NCBI GenBank assembly: GCA_027924585.1
Contig: BSBM01001929.1
Coordinates: forward strand, 186,001-250,000
Source of the DNA: Larix kaempferi
Lineage: Eukaryota; Streptophyta; Pinopsida; Pinales; Pinaceae
Direction of reading: 5' to 3'
Length of the DNA stretch: 64,000 bases
A program made the translations under genes and the position numbers. This document shows, one piece after another, positions 22,610-33,891 of the stretch (its first letter is position 1; each line of letters starts with the position of its first letter). The notes beneath the pieces were generated by a model. It did no database searches. It was not told where the DNA came from and saw nothing but the letters and a program-made list of their open reading frames with translations.

Positions 22610-23800
22610 TTGATGGAAAAAGGTTACAGAGTTCACATGACAGGAAAACATTGTCTGATTAAAGACAAATATACAAGAAATCGCTTAATAGATGAAGTGC
22701 AGATGACAAGCAATCGCGTGTTTCCTTTGAGGATAAGACCAATCATAAAAGGAAAAACAACTCAAGTTGTTCATGAAATCCAAAATGAAAATTTTGGAAC
22801 TGCGTTCAAAGCAGAAAGCAAAGAAGCAGACAATCACTACGCAAAAGAAGGAAAAGACAGCGTAATGCAAGTTGTGTTTCAAACAAAAATAAAGGATAAA
22901 TCCTGGTTATAGAATTTCATATTTGGACATCTGAATTTAGGTGGGCTGAAGCTACTACATATGAAGGACATGGTGAAAGGATTTCCATTGATTGAAAAGC
23001 CAGAGAGAATTTGTGAAGGCTGTATTTTTGGAAAACAACATAGAGAGACTTTTCCAGCTGGAAATTCATATAGAGCTCGCACTCCACTTGAAATTGTGCA
23101 CTCTGATATTTGTGGAACGATGAAAACACCATCCATGGGAGGATTCACTTATCCTCTCACATTTATTGATGATTTCACAAGAAAAACATGGCTTTATTTT
23201 CTAAAACATAAATCTGATGTGTTTAGTTCTTTTCAGCAATTCAAGGCACTTGTGGAGAAGCAAAGTGGACACAACATCAAGATCTTAAGAACAGACAGAG
23301 GTGGTGAGTATGTCTAAAATGATTTCTTAATTTTTTGCAAGAATCATGGCATACAAAAGCAATTCACTACGCGGTAAACACCACAGCAAAATGGTATCGC
23401 GGAGAGGAAAAACAGAACCATTATGGAGATGGGACACAGTATCTTGGCAGTCATTCATCTATCAAATGAATACTAGGCTGAAGAAGTGGCAAGTACTATA
23501 TACATCATGAATCGATGTCCGACGAAGAGTGTGAAGAACAAATTTCCGCAGGAAGCATGGATAGGTATGAAACATAGTGTTTCATATTTAAAAAATTTTG
23601 GTTGTGTAGCATATGCACATCTTCCAGATGAGCTAAGAAGGAAATTAGACAATAAAGGAAAAAAATGCATTTTTATTGGGTATTCTGAAGATACAAAAGG
23701 ATACAAGTTGTATGATCCTGTTGCAAGAAAAGTTATTATCAGTCGCAATGTTCAGTTTGTCGAAAATGAAGCATTGGATGGAAAAATAGAAAAGAATGTG
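22610..23800 (+). pseudogene. Copia-3 integrase
   Basis: The HHCC zinc finger is visible as GHLNLGG and ICEGCIFGKQ. The catalytic core shows Asp in HSDICG (about 23,100), Asp in RTDRGGEYV (about 23,290) and Glu in IAERKNR (about 23,402). The C-terminal block KNFGCVAYAH...GKKCIFIGYSEDTKGYKLY ends near 23,760. Stops fall after GGEYV, before TPQQNG and before AEEVA. All three catalytic residues are retained. The enzyme would insert the cDNA into the genome. Confidence 0.88.
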
Positions 23801-24049
23801 AAAATCATGTCACATGTTGAACATGATGACATCGTAGAAGATGTGATTGAGACTTCGCATGTGAATCAGAATTGTGCAGCTCCGTCTACTCCCAGGACTA
23901 CGTATCAAGTCTCAGCACAAGCTACTCAGAAAAGCACACCAAGTGCACAACAAACTCCATCAAGCAGTTCGCGCAGTTTGTACAGTTCTACACCAGTAAC
24001 TCCGACAAAGACAAGAACTCTGCGTGAGATATATGAGACTATTTCACCT

Positions 24050-25030
24050 AATTCATTCTTTGTTTTTGCATTATTTTCTCAAGTTAATGATCCTCTAACA
24101 TTTGTAGAAGCTATTGAAGATAAAGTTTGGGCACAAGCCATGGATAAAGAAATAGAATGCATTGAGAAAAATCAAACATGGGAACTAGTTGATGTTCCTA
24201 AAGACAAGGATGTGATAAGCGTGAAATGGATTTATAAGACCAAGCAAGATGCCGATGGAAATGTGCGGAAGCACAAGGATATATTGGTAGCAAGAGGATT
24301 CACACAGCAACCTGGAATAGAATTCAATGAAACCTTTGCACCTATAGCTCGAATGGACACTATCAGAATAGTTTTGGCCATCGCAGCACATAAGACATGG
24401 CCTGTTTATCAAATGGATGTTAAGTCTGCATTTTTAAGTGGTTATTTGGAAGAGGAAGTATATGTGGAGCAGCCACAAGGCTATGAAGCTCCAGGACAAG
24501 GACACAAAGTATATAAGCTGAAAAAGGCACTTTATGGTTTGAAGCAAGCTCCTAGAGCCTGGTACAGTCGCATTGACTCATACCTCATTCAGAATGGATT
24601 TAACAGAAGTGAATGTGAGCCAATGCTATACACAAAAATCAATTAGCAAGTTAATAAGCTAATTGTCTGCCTGTATGTAGATGATTTAATATTTACTGGT
24701 GATTTTGGCATAGAAGAATTTTTATCAGTCATGGAAAGTGAATTTGAAATGACTAATTTTGGGCTTATGAAGTATTTTCTGGGCATTGAAATCCAACAGA
24801 CTGAAAATGGGATATTTATATCTCAGTCAAAATATGCAAGTGATGTCTTGAACAGATTTAAGATGTTAAACTATAAGACTGGTCCAACACCAGTGATAAT
24901 AGGTTTGAAATTGAACAAGGATGTTGATGGATCCAATGTAGATTCTACTCTGTTTAAAAGGTTCATTGGAAGCCTTATGTATCTTACAGCGATAGGGCCA
25001 TATATCATGTATGGAGTCAGCTTAATCTCA
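24050..25030 (+). pseudogene. Copia-3 reverse transcriptase
   Basis: Ordered RT blocks: VKWIYKTKQDADGNVRKHK, FAPIARMDTIR, YQMDVKSAFLSGYLEE (catalytic Asp), KKALYGLKQAPRAWY, then after one stop near 24,643 LYVDDLIFTGD (YVDD intact, about 24,672-24,690) and FGLMKYFLGIEI. All on one frame apart from the stop. It copies element RNA into DNA inside virus-like particles. Confidence 0.9.
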
Positions 25031-25620
25031 AGATTCATGGAGTCACCAAAAGAATCGCATTGGCAAGCAGGTAAAAGAATTTTGAGGTATGTAAGTGAAA
25101 CAACAGACTTTGGTATTTTGTATTCAACCTCGAAAAATTTCAAACTCATTGGATACACTGACAGTGACAATGGAGGCAACATAGATGACAGAAAAAGCAC
25201 ATCTGGGAATACATTTCATGTAGGAACAGGTGTTGTATCATGGACTTCAAAGAAACAACCCATAGTAACTCTTTCTTTAGCAGAAGCAAAGTATGTCATA
25301 GCTACAAGCGTTGCATGTCAAGCAGTTTGGATGCGAAGGATGTTAAGTGATCTGTCGCAGAACCAACAAGAACCCACATTCATTTACTGCGACAACAATT
25401 CAGCTATCGCACTATCAAATAATCATGCATATCACAAGAGAACCAAGCACATCAGCACAAGGTATCAATTTATCAGAGAGTTGATAAATAAAAAATAAAT
25501 CTATTTAGAATTTTGCAAGTTTGAAGATCAGGTAGGAGACATATTTACCAAACCATTGGCAAAGGACCCATTTCAGTATCTGCGAAGCTATTTGGGAATG
25601 ACAAGTTTACGGCAGTTAAC
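25030..25620 (+). pseudogene. Copia-3 RNase H
   Basis: Blocks YTDSDNGGNIDDRKSTSG (first Asp), SLAEAKYV (Glu), YCDNNSAIAL (Asp) and FTKPLAKDPF near the C-terminus match copia RNase H. One stop follows ELINKK at about 25,496. The 3' end leads into the PPT. It closely matches the partial copy at 41183-41482. Confidence 0.88.
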
Positions 25621-25701
25621 TTCATCATGCATAGAGCATGTTTCAGCTCTGAAATATTTTGTAATATTTTATTTTTTAATGATCCCCATCTGCTCATAAT
25701 T

Positions 25702-25710
25702 AAGGGGGGG
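25702..25710 (+). other. Copia-3 polypurine tract
   Basis: aaggggggg directly before the 3' LTR; the same tract precedes 41575. Confidence 0.9.
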
Positions 25711-25961
25711 TGTTGGAAAATGTAATTAATGAGTTGCTCGCGTATCTAATTGCATCGGCTCTATCAGTCACCCTGTCAGTATTTTTGTGTCAGCGTGCAG
25801 AGTCTACAATGTTAGTATGTTAGTAAGTTCACAGCCAATCCGGCACACGTCAAGTTTGTATTAATGTAACCGCGTTACTAGTTCGCATGTCAAGAATCCT
25901 TAGGTAAGAATTAATTACTATGCTTAATGTAATCCTGTAGCTTCCAAGTGTAGCTTCCAGG
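25711..25961 (+). repeat. Copia-3 3' LTR, truncated
   Basis: Matches the first ~245 bp of the 5' LTR, then a short local duplication (gtagcttcca twice), and stops exactly where the Gypsy-1 LTR begins at 25962. Confidence 0.88.
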
Positions 25962-26861
25962 TGTTACCAGACAATCCACTCGATCGGAGGCCAGCCGGAT
26001 ATCCCTAGGTCAATGCGAGTCTAGAACAAATAGAACAGACTACAAATGCGTTTCCTAGATCTACTTAAGGATCAAGTGCTAGATGTCTTACCTCTTTGAT
26101 TCGCTATCCTTTCTCCTGAATGTTGCTCCACGTCCCACGGTCGTCAGATCCAAGCTACAAGACCTGTCAAGACACAAAAAAGAGAAACGAGTAAAGAGCA
26201 TCTATACAATAAGAGATCTATGTAAATAGTTAAGCAGGTAAACAACACAACATCATTACACCTAAGAATGATATTGGTGGAAAGAATTTGTATTACTACA
26301 AATAGAGGAGTACATGATAGAGATATAGAACTACAACCAATGACTTAACGTAGCAACCCTTCTCCACACAAGCCAATTGCCAAGCCCTTCCAAGGAAGCA
26401 TGAATTCTCCAAGAGGTGTGTGAAGATGTCCTAAGAAATATTTCACCAGCATGTAGATACCATAGTCTTCCTCCCTTTGGTATGGGAGTGAGCCTCGTTT
26501 ATATAGGACTAAGTGGATGAGGTTATGAATAGGATAGGTTGAGAGATGGTAGGAGAGAGATAGGGGATCTTCCCAATGAGTTAGGGGTCGAGTACCAGCT
26601 CTCCAAGAGATCATGGATAAACCCCCAAATGGGAAAGCTTCGAGAAATATCTCGAATAGTCTATTTTTCCCATTAACAGACCTCGTCGCACCTTGCTATG
26701 GAGCAACCTGCGACATTGCATTTTGCTAGTGTGCAACCTGCAACGACCTCTCAAAAGGTTGTACAAATTGAGTACAAATCCTCTCGAATAAGTACTTGGT
26801 CCAGGTGACTTCAGGGATGTATACACTAAATCATGATGATGGGTAGATTTTAGGTGTAACA
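25962..26861 (-). repeat. Gypsy-1 3' LTR
   Basis: A 900-bp LTR closely matching 40267-41182. Ends on the plus strand are tgttaccag and ggtgtaaca. A TATA box (TATATAAA on the minus strand, 26498-26505) marks the promoter. Repeated gtcgc/gcgac words lie near 26,685-26,755. Confidence 0.92.
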
Positions 26862-26876
26862 AAATTCCCCCCAAAG
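26862..26876 (-). other. Gypsy-1 polypurine tract
   Basis: Minus strand CTTTGGGGGGAATTT abuts the 3' LTR. Confidence 0.85.
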
Positions 26877-28770
26877 CATGAAGTTGTTAAGGATGTACAG
26901 GTGAAGTGATTTGATAGAAAAAAATGGCAAAAGACTTGTCGGATGAAGGATGTTGCTGCAGTACAACTGACTCTGAACTGACAATCTCATATGTAGTACA
27001 ACATGGCTGCCGACCAATACATTGCAGATCCATGGGACTAATGACCGACTGAACACAATCATGGCTACTAGACACAAGCGTAGATCCATGATGAGATTTT
27101 AACATAGCCATGACCAATACAAAAGTGGATCCGTGTAATATGACTCAATACAAACTCCATCGCAACTTGGGTAAAACATGATTCCACAGGGTCTTCAAGC
27201 TGAACTCGCAATGATACGTATCTATCCATGTGATTACAAATGTCTTAACGTCAAACATGGTAGAAACCACTTGATTACCGGTCATTGATGTAAACCATTG
27301 ACAAGTGCGAGGGATATCACCATTAATGTCAATGATTCCCAAGGTATCATAGTACATATCATCGAGTGTGAATAAATGAGTTGAAGTCGAACGCAAGATG
27401 AAATATTTCAATCAAGAGTCAATGATGTAAACTCATGACGAAAGCAAGGTAACCTGCCATTGAGGCATGCAGGACCAAGGTACTTGACTAGTTTCTATAT
27501 TCAATCCTTGGATGATGAGTTGAAGTCGACAAGGATGAATCCGTCGAAGGAGTGCCATGATGAATCCCCCATCAATCGACACGAAACACGACAAAAAATG
27601 TGTAGAGTGGATCGGACGGTACAATAACATGTGAGATTGACTCAAAGTAACAACGGCATGACGACACATGTACTGATTGAAAATGATAGATGGTGAATGT
27701 GTTCTTGAACATGGGCATGGCATGACTTGGCAGTATTGACATGAGAATGATGCAAACTTCTAATGCAACTGATAGTGGAAGCTTTCTCCGAATGACTCAG
27801 AGGAGTAACAGGACTCAGAAAGTAAGTAGGGACTCATAGACAAACAGATGACCCAAGTACTGTATGCAAATGCAGATGAGTGCCATGTTCAAGAACGACT
27901 ATATACTGCCACTAAGGTATGTAACACAAACACTTTCCTTTTTCCCCATCATGAATGATGAGTGCCTCATGTGTTTTTTACGAGCTTGATGAGGGTAACC
28001 AGATGCTCGGTATAGATCATCTCATAGATGAGTCCAATCCCAAATATTTTCCGAACTTGGGATAGGAGGGGTTCGTCCCATGATGGGCCCTTCAATGTGA
28101 AAATTTTAACGAGTCAATAAAAGGTAAACTCAGTTGTCATTTCATATTTAGAGAGTCTGAAAAGAACTAAAGAAGACTCCAACGGTCCTTCTTCGTAAAG
28201 TTAGCCTCATCACTTGAAAAAGGGTAAAACAACGCAGGAGAGGACTCTTCCAGTCATGATTGGATGGAGTATTCCTTTTTCATAATTAGTGCCTCCTGAT
28301 CCGAAAAAGGGGTAAACTATAACCAGGAAGACGACCATTCGAATACTTTAACAAGCGTGAACGCGACAAGTTCACTTGACAATATTTTCAATTTTAGGGA
28401 GTCTGAAAATCGCTTAACTATGGACTCCGAGGGGTGTCCTTTTCTGTGGAAGTTTAACGAGCCCGAAAAAGTGATAAATCATAACTCGGTACTTGTTCTC
28501 ATGATTTGGTGAGTACGAGAACAAACGAAGAGTAAACTCATCCTCATGCAATAATTACGACTTAACCAAAACAATAATGACAAAACGTTCAAAGGAGTGT
28601 TCATACCTGTAATTACCGTTGGTAATGCGAGAAACACTACAAAAGACCACTTTACGACTCCTGTACACTATAGAAAGTGTCAAATAGCCCCAAATATAAT
28701 GACAAACGGTCGAAACTATAGTAAATGGCCCAAAAGCAACAAAATATTTAAAAAGGAATATTCCATTCTA
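26877..28770 (-). other. Gypsy-1 long 3' non-coding region
   Basis: No coding sequence recognised on either strand. Between about 28,100 and 28,480 a degenerate ~85-100-bp repeat is visible: taacgagtc..aaaggtaaac at 28107, cttgaaaaagggtaaaac near 28,210, gatccgaaaaaggggtaaac near 28,297, and taacgagcccgaaaaagtga near 28,452. Long 3' regions are usual in Tat-type elements. Confidence 0.6.
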
Positions 28771-28773
28771 TTC

Positions 28774-28781
28774 TATAAATA
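28774..28781 (+). promoter_or_regulatory. TATA box for antisense ORF
   Basis: The plus strand has tataaata in the context ttctataaatagaaatatgg, about 460 bp upstream of the antisense ORF start at 29240. It is a canonical plant TATA box in the right orientation and distance for a separate plus-strand transcript. No transcript evidence is available here. Confidence 0.5.
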
Positions 28782-29020
28782 GAAATATGGGACAAAAATA
28801 GAAACATTGTTCAAATTGCCAATTTTGGTGGAGAAGTACCAATTTGGAGCCAAAACTTCCACTGCCGATTCTGGGAGCTACGATCCGCCATTTCACTAGC
28901 CGTCTAGACTAGGTAGGCCTAAATCTTGTCTTGCAACTTTGTAGTGGTTTAGTTTTCCAATTTGTGTTCATTTTTTGAGTTTTTTGATGATTTGGGGAGG
29001 GGCCAATGCGCCCTCGGCTC

Positions 29021-29094
29021 GTCGCAAGTGGCCCTTTCGGGACTTGCGACAAGCTTGAGTCGTCACAAGCCTCGAAAATGAGACCTGTGACGAC
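29021..29094. other. Two consecutive perfect hairpins in antisense-ORF leader
   Basis: Stem 1 is gtcgcaagt (29021-29029) with acttgcgac (29042-29050). Stem 2 is gtcgtcaca (29059-29067) with tgtgacgac (29086-29094). Both are 9-bp perfect stems between the TATA box and the ORF start. The gcgac/gtcgc word also recurs in the LTRs and 5' leader. Confidence 0.55.
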
Positions 29095-29239
29095 GTCACC
29101 CTGTACCTAAAGCTGAGGTGCGACGGCGGAGACCCACAAGTCAAACATCAAAAATATTCCAAAAAATGAGTTTGTCTAAGTTGGGAAAGGACCTACCATG
29201 TTTTAAATGCCCCTTTTGGCAGGTTACCAACAAGCAAAG

Positions 29240-30480
29240 ATGGTATTAGAGTGGCGAGAAAGAGAACAGGAGATAGAAGATGAACAAGCTGCAAATGGTC
29301 CACAATGCATGGATGCTTTGAGAAACTGTAGTTTGCTCAAGTTCTTTGAGATATAGGGGATGAGAGCCCAGATCCCATTCTTGACACACATGCTCCAGAG
29401 TTGGGATGCAGCCCAACAATACTTTGATATAGGTGAGCATATCCTCACGATTGACGTTGAGGATATCTACTTTCTGATCGGTTTGTCCCGAAGAGGGGAT
29501 GCTGTACAACTCATTGGGACACGAGCCAGTGATCGTACAGTTGAGGACATGGTGGCACAGTACTACATAGCTTTTTCTCGTCCTTCCAGTGGGAAGATAC
29601 TCATTAGAGATGTGGTGAGTTGTCCACTGAGGACCATACTGCTTACTATTACCAGGGTGGTGGGTAGCCAAGCTCCACATATGGCTACTCGGACTCAGAT
29701 GTTGTATGCAGAAGACTGTATGTCTCCCATGGTTTTCAACTGGTGCAAGGGTCTCCTCGCCAACATCCGAGCTTAGTTGACCAAGTGTCGGCGTGGAGAG
29801 CTCAAATAGTTTGGATACGGGTCGATCATAGTATCATTCTTCTTGGAGCGGGTTCCTCTCTTGCGCCCACAGGTGGTACTGGATGACAAGGATCTGAGAG
29901 ATCCTCACATGCTCAGGTGGGAAGAGGTAATGACCCGCCATGGTGGGGGTCCCATCATCAGTTTTGGTCCCGAGTTCTTTAGCTGGCTGGAAGGCCAGTT
30001 ACTTATGTTCGAGGACTTTCCATACGGTGGCACGAACTTTTGAGAGGATCCCGACTTGGTGCTGCTACAGGGTGCAGCATGGGGTGATATCGGAAAGAAC
30101 AAAACCCTTGTATTTTTTAGTTTTGTGAATTATATTATTTTTTTTATGTAGTGTTGACAAGTGCATAATATGTGTGTGCAGATGTGGGCCCCGTGCGACA
30201 AGTAGGTCTCTCCCTTCCGGCTAGGAGAGATAGAGGTGGGGAGGCAGTGGTTCTTGCAGGTGCTCATCCTACCGTCGAGGAGATGGAGGAGGTGTACCAA
30301 AACCTATCCGGGATGACTGTGGAGGTACCAGAGCCAGCCATTGACGACCTACCGAGCCAACCATTGACGACCTACCGAGGCCCATGCAGATATTTGGGGT
30401 GGGAACGTCTGTGCGCTTCAACTCCCTACTCCGCAAGGTGGCTCATACTGTAGACTGCTTTCTCACCCAGCGTCAGATAA
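29240..30480 (+). pseudogene. Gypsy-1 antisense ORF (plant-mobile-domain-like)
   Basis: Lies antisense to the gypsy genes. ATG at 29240 opens MVLEWREREQEIEDEQAANG. The frame runs to about 30,090 with stops at 29354, 29774, 29806 and 30041, and shows DIYFLIGLSRRGD, LRTILLTITRVVGS and ERVPLLRPQVV. I associate these blocks with the plant mobile domain-like extra ORFs of Tat elements; that rests on memory and needs a search. A second piece (30172-30453) lies in another frame after a tgtgtgtgcag acceptor-like site, suggesting a short intron. The three later stops fit C-to-T change (CAG to TAG, CGA to TGA). The role in the element is unknown. Confidence 0.65.
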
Positions 30481-30794
30481 TTGTTAGAGCTAGGGGTGTA
30501 CAGGTCAGGTGTCCAGCCTGAATGCACTTTTAGACTTGTACTGAGAGCTTAGAGGCCTTAGATTTTTGTACTTACTGAAAGCTATGATGCTTCAGAGTTT
30601 TGTAGAGACTCACTGAAAGCCATCGTGCTTCAGATTTTGTACCAACACTACTTTTGAGCGATTTATATATATATACATTATCGGAGGTTTATACATTATG
30701 TGTTCTTCAAATGATTAGTGATGTGATCTTATTTATATGTTTGCTTCTGTACATTATATTTACATGTTGTGAATGCTTTTACATATTATGAGTA
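30481..30794. other. Spacer between convergent ORFs
   Basis: Non-coding, AT-rich, with a tatatatata run near 30,665 and a short duplication (cactgaaagc...tgcttcag at about 30,573 and 30,611). It separates the plus-strand antisense ORF from the end of the minus-strand second RNase H. Confidence 0.5.
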
Positions 30795-31207
30795 TTATGT
30801 GTGTGCAATGTACCAATCCAAAATGAAATTGGCCATCAAGTCAGCAACTGTGTTTAACTCTCGTGGAATGTGTAGGTATTGAACAGATTCAAATGACCTT
30901 TCTAGGAGATGTACTTGTTTGAAGAGACATAGTAAGATGGGATCATAGATGGCATAGACCTGGTTAAGATGAGAAACCACTAATTGAGAATCCATGTGGA
31001 TGATAATGTGCTTCATACCCAAGAAATGGCATAAGCTAGGGTTCCGATTACTGCCTGATATTCTGCGGCATTGTTGGTCAAAAACCCTAGGCAACTTCCT
31101 ACTGAGCCAATGAGCTCACCTGTTGGGGAATATAGTACCCAGGCTGCCGAAGCAAGGTGACAGGTATGTCGGTTGGCGCCATCCGCGAATCCATAGCACG
31201 TTGCCAT
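30795..31207 (-). pseudogene. Gypsy-1 second RNase H, after integrase
   Basis: The ATG at 31207-31205 gives MATCYGFADGANRH, with the first catalytic Asp in F-A-D-G (31181-31183). NNAAEYQAV (Glu) and, after a frameshift near 31.03 kb, IIIHMDSQLVVSHLN (Asp) and NTVADLMANFILDW follow. This is the D-E-D-D layout of cellular/archaeal-like RNase HI and differs from the ordinary gypsy RNase H at 32.7-33.1 kb. An acceptor-like tgtgtgtgcag lies just before the ATG, so it may be reached by splicing. Known Tat elements carry such an additional RNase H; here it sits downstream of integrase. Confidence 0.8.
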
Positions 31208-31335
31208 CTGCACACACAAACAGAACATGGTATGAGAAGCAGAAACAAGATCAAAAGACACTCGAAAAGAAATGCGTCACACCACACAAAAACACACCAT
31301 GTACAGTATATACAAGCAAGTCTATGCATGAGAGA

Positions 31336-32260
31336 TCAAGCGTGGTATCTTTTCAGGTAAAGCCCATTGCGGGGTTCACCTAAAGAGATTCCATCATAAT
31401 CTTCAAGCTCGTAGGCACCTTTTTCCAACACACGTTTTATAACGTAGGGTCCATGCCACATGGACTCGAACTTCCCTACTCCTAGTTTATCGTGTTTCTG
31501 GTCATAAGTGAGGACCAGATCACCCTCGTTAAAGATACGAGGTTCAATCGTCTTATCGTATTGGGCCTTGATGTGTTTCTTATGTACTTCATTAGCAAGA
31601 CAGGCATCTCGACGAGACTCGTCAAGCTTTGCTAAGTGCATGAGACGTTCTTCCTCAGCAGTAGTGTTAGAAAGAAGTTCGAACGCAAGCTGTAAAGACG
31701 GGATTTCGCACTCTATCGACAGAATAGCCTCCAATCCATATACCAATTGGAAGGGAGTGAAACCTGTGGCAGTTTTAACGGTAGTTCGGTAGGCCCATAA
31801 TGCTGAGAAGGGCATATTATGCCAGTTGGACTTTTATGTCCCTACCATCCTCTAGATCATATTTTTCAAGACCTTGTTAATTGCCTCGACCTATCCATTG
31901 GATTGTGGGTAATAGGGTGTCGATTTTTCATGGCGAAAACCCAACCTGTCACTCAATTCATCAACCATATGGTTTTGAAAATGAGAACTGTGGTCAGTAA
32001 CTATGGCCTGCGGAACTCCAAACTGCGCTATCACATGATTAAACATGAAGAGTGCGGAATTTTTTCCATCATTTTGGTATGTAGGCATAGCCTCGGCCCA
32101 CTTTGTGAAGTAATCCACAGTTACGATGATGTAACTATGCCCCCCGACCAAGGTAGGCTTACAGTGCCTAAAATCAATGCCCCATTTTGCAAATGGGCCA
32201 ACGACAATAACCGGATGTAGTGGGGCGGGATGAGTGCACTTCTTTGTGTGGAAGTGTTGT
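31336..32260 (-). pseudogene. Gypsy-1 integrase
   Basis: The core shows VTVDYFTKWAEA (Asp), IVTDHSSHF (Asp) and, across a TAG stop at 31891-31893, V-E-A with the catalytic Glu. A second TAG lies at 31852-31854. The C-terminal part (31336-31815) has FSALWAYRTTVKTATGFTPF and EGDLVLTYDQKHDKLG, ending NGLYLKRYHA. No chromodomain is seen, which argues against the chromovirus branch. The zinc-finger region at the end of the RT ORF has ACGDHLSGMA, but the first His of the HHCC finger looks replaced by Asn. Confidence 0.88.
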
Positions 32261-33870
32261 CAAGGAGGACATTTTTTAATGGCCTCAATACAATCTTTGA
32301 AGATAGTAGGCCAATAATATCCTGTGCACAAAATCTTCTGGGCTATAGCCATCCCAGAGAGATGATCGCCACATGCCCCAGCATTACGGTCATTCAGAAC
32401 ACGTTCAGCCTCATCATGAGTGAGACAACGTCGAAGGATTGAATTGATGCCACAACGATACAAAGTATCATTGATGATTAAATAATGCTTTGCATGGTGA
32501 TGAATCTTACGACAATCGTCACGAGAAAGTTGAGGATCAAAGCATTGGGTTTGAAGATACAACAAAATATCTCCATACCAGGGGTCAGTCGTACTGATGA
32601 GAAACAATGATTCATCCGGAAATGAATCATTGTGCTCAACTTCTACATCAGGATGGGGAAGGTCGCAGATGAGCTCGACAAACACCAAATACTTTTTAGA
32701 CTTGGATTTCTCTAAAAGAAGATCGAATTCTTGCAGTATCACAATCCAGCGTGAATACTTGCCCCCAAGCATGTGACGTGTCAATACGTGGTACATGGGG
32801 TTCGAGTCAGCAATGATGGTGGTGGTGCGGAGCAAGATGTAGTGATGGAACTTCTGGATGGTAATGATTGTCGTGAAAGCAAGTTTTTCGACATGTGAAT
32901 ATCCAGTTTCAGCGTTAGCTAGACCCTTACTTGCATAGTATATCACATGTTCCTGAGCGTTTTGATCCTCCTGTACCAAGACCATGGCGATAGTGGTAGC
33001 AGAAACGAGGAGATATAAGATGTAATCTTGATAATAATTAGGTGGTTGGAGCACGGGGGCATGTGTGATGGCATGTTTGATACTGTCAAAGGATTTTTGA
33101 GCTTGATCATCCCAAATGAATGGGACGTCCTTCTTAAGCAGTCTCATATAGCCCTGAGTCTTCTCCGCGAAATTGCACACAAAACATCTTAAGTAAGTTT
33201 CCTTCCCTTGGAGACTTTGAAGTTCCGTAACATCAGTCGAGGGTGGTAGGTTGATGATGGCCTCCACCTTTAAGGGATCAATGCGGATCCCATCCTTCGA
33301 AACTATAAATCCTAAGAGGCGTCCGGACTCAACGCAAAAGATACACTTGTGAGGATTTAGACGAATATTGTACTGTCTACATCTAAGTAAAGTGGTCATC
33401 AGATGATCAATGTGGAACTCACGCTGCTTTGAATGAGCAGGGATATTGTCCAAGTAGGGTTCCACAAAGTCCTTAATATTGTGGAAAGCGTATGACATAA
33501 CCCGCTAAAATGTGGCACCATCATTTTTAAGGCCAAATGGGAGCTTGCGATAAGCGAATGTACCCCATGGGAAGATGAAATCCGTCTTATGTTGGTCGGC
33601 TGGGTTGATCTCAATTTGGTTGTAACCAGAAAAACCATCCATGAATGAGAAGATGACGCTTCCGGTACAGTTGTCGATGATCTGGTCGATGAAGGGGGTC
33701 GGGTAGTTGTCTTTTAGACAAGCCCGATTAAGGTCCCGATAATCCACATAGATGCGAATGGTGCCCTGCTTTTTGGTCATAGGAATGACGTTTGAGACCC
33801 AATTCGTCAATGGGACAGGATAAATAAAGCCAACCTTTAAGAGCTTTTCAATTTCTTCCTTTATTGCCGC
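32260..33870 (-). pseudogene. Gypsy-1 reverse transcriptase and RNase H
   Basis: RT blocks: YVDYRDLNRACLKDNYPTP, FSFMDGFSGYNQIEI (first Asp) and FAYRKLPFGLKN (33505-33810). A TAG stop at 33505-33507 precedes the 412-residue ORF 32260-33498. The catalytic motif reads YLDN at 33445-33456 instead of Y-x-D-D, so the second Asp is lost. The adjoining RNase H has LLVSATTIAMVL where D-A-S is usual and keeps VEKLA and IADSNP, so its first Asp is also missing. The tail FVELICDLPHPD leads to the integrase zinc finger. Confidence 0.9.
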
Positions 33871-33891
33871 AGTCTTCTGGGGGTGTACCGG

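Larger units (their letters stand above)
20357..25961 (+). mobile_element. Copia-3: Ty1/copia element, 3' LTR truncated
   Basis: A plus-strand element: 5' LTR from 20357, PBS 21325-21336, gag from 21387, protease, integrase, RT and RNase H to about 25.6 kb, PPT 25702-25710, and a 3' LTR from 25711 that stops after 251 bp where Gypsy-1 begins. Both LTR copies begin tgttggaaaatgtaattaat. At least eight stops and one or more frameshifts interrupt gag-pol, but most catalytic motifs survive, so it is younger than Copia-2. Confidence 0.92.
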
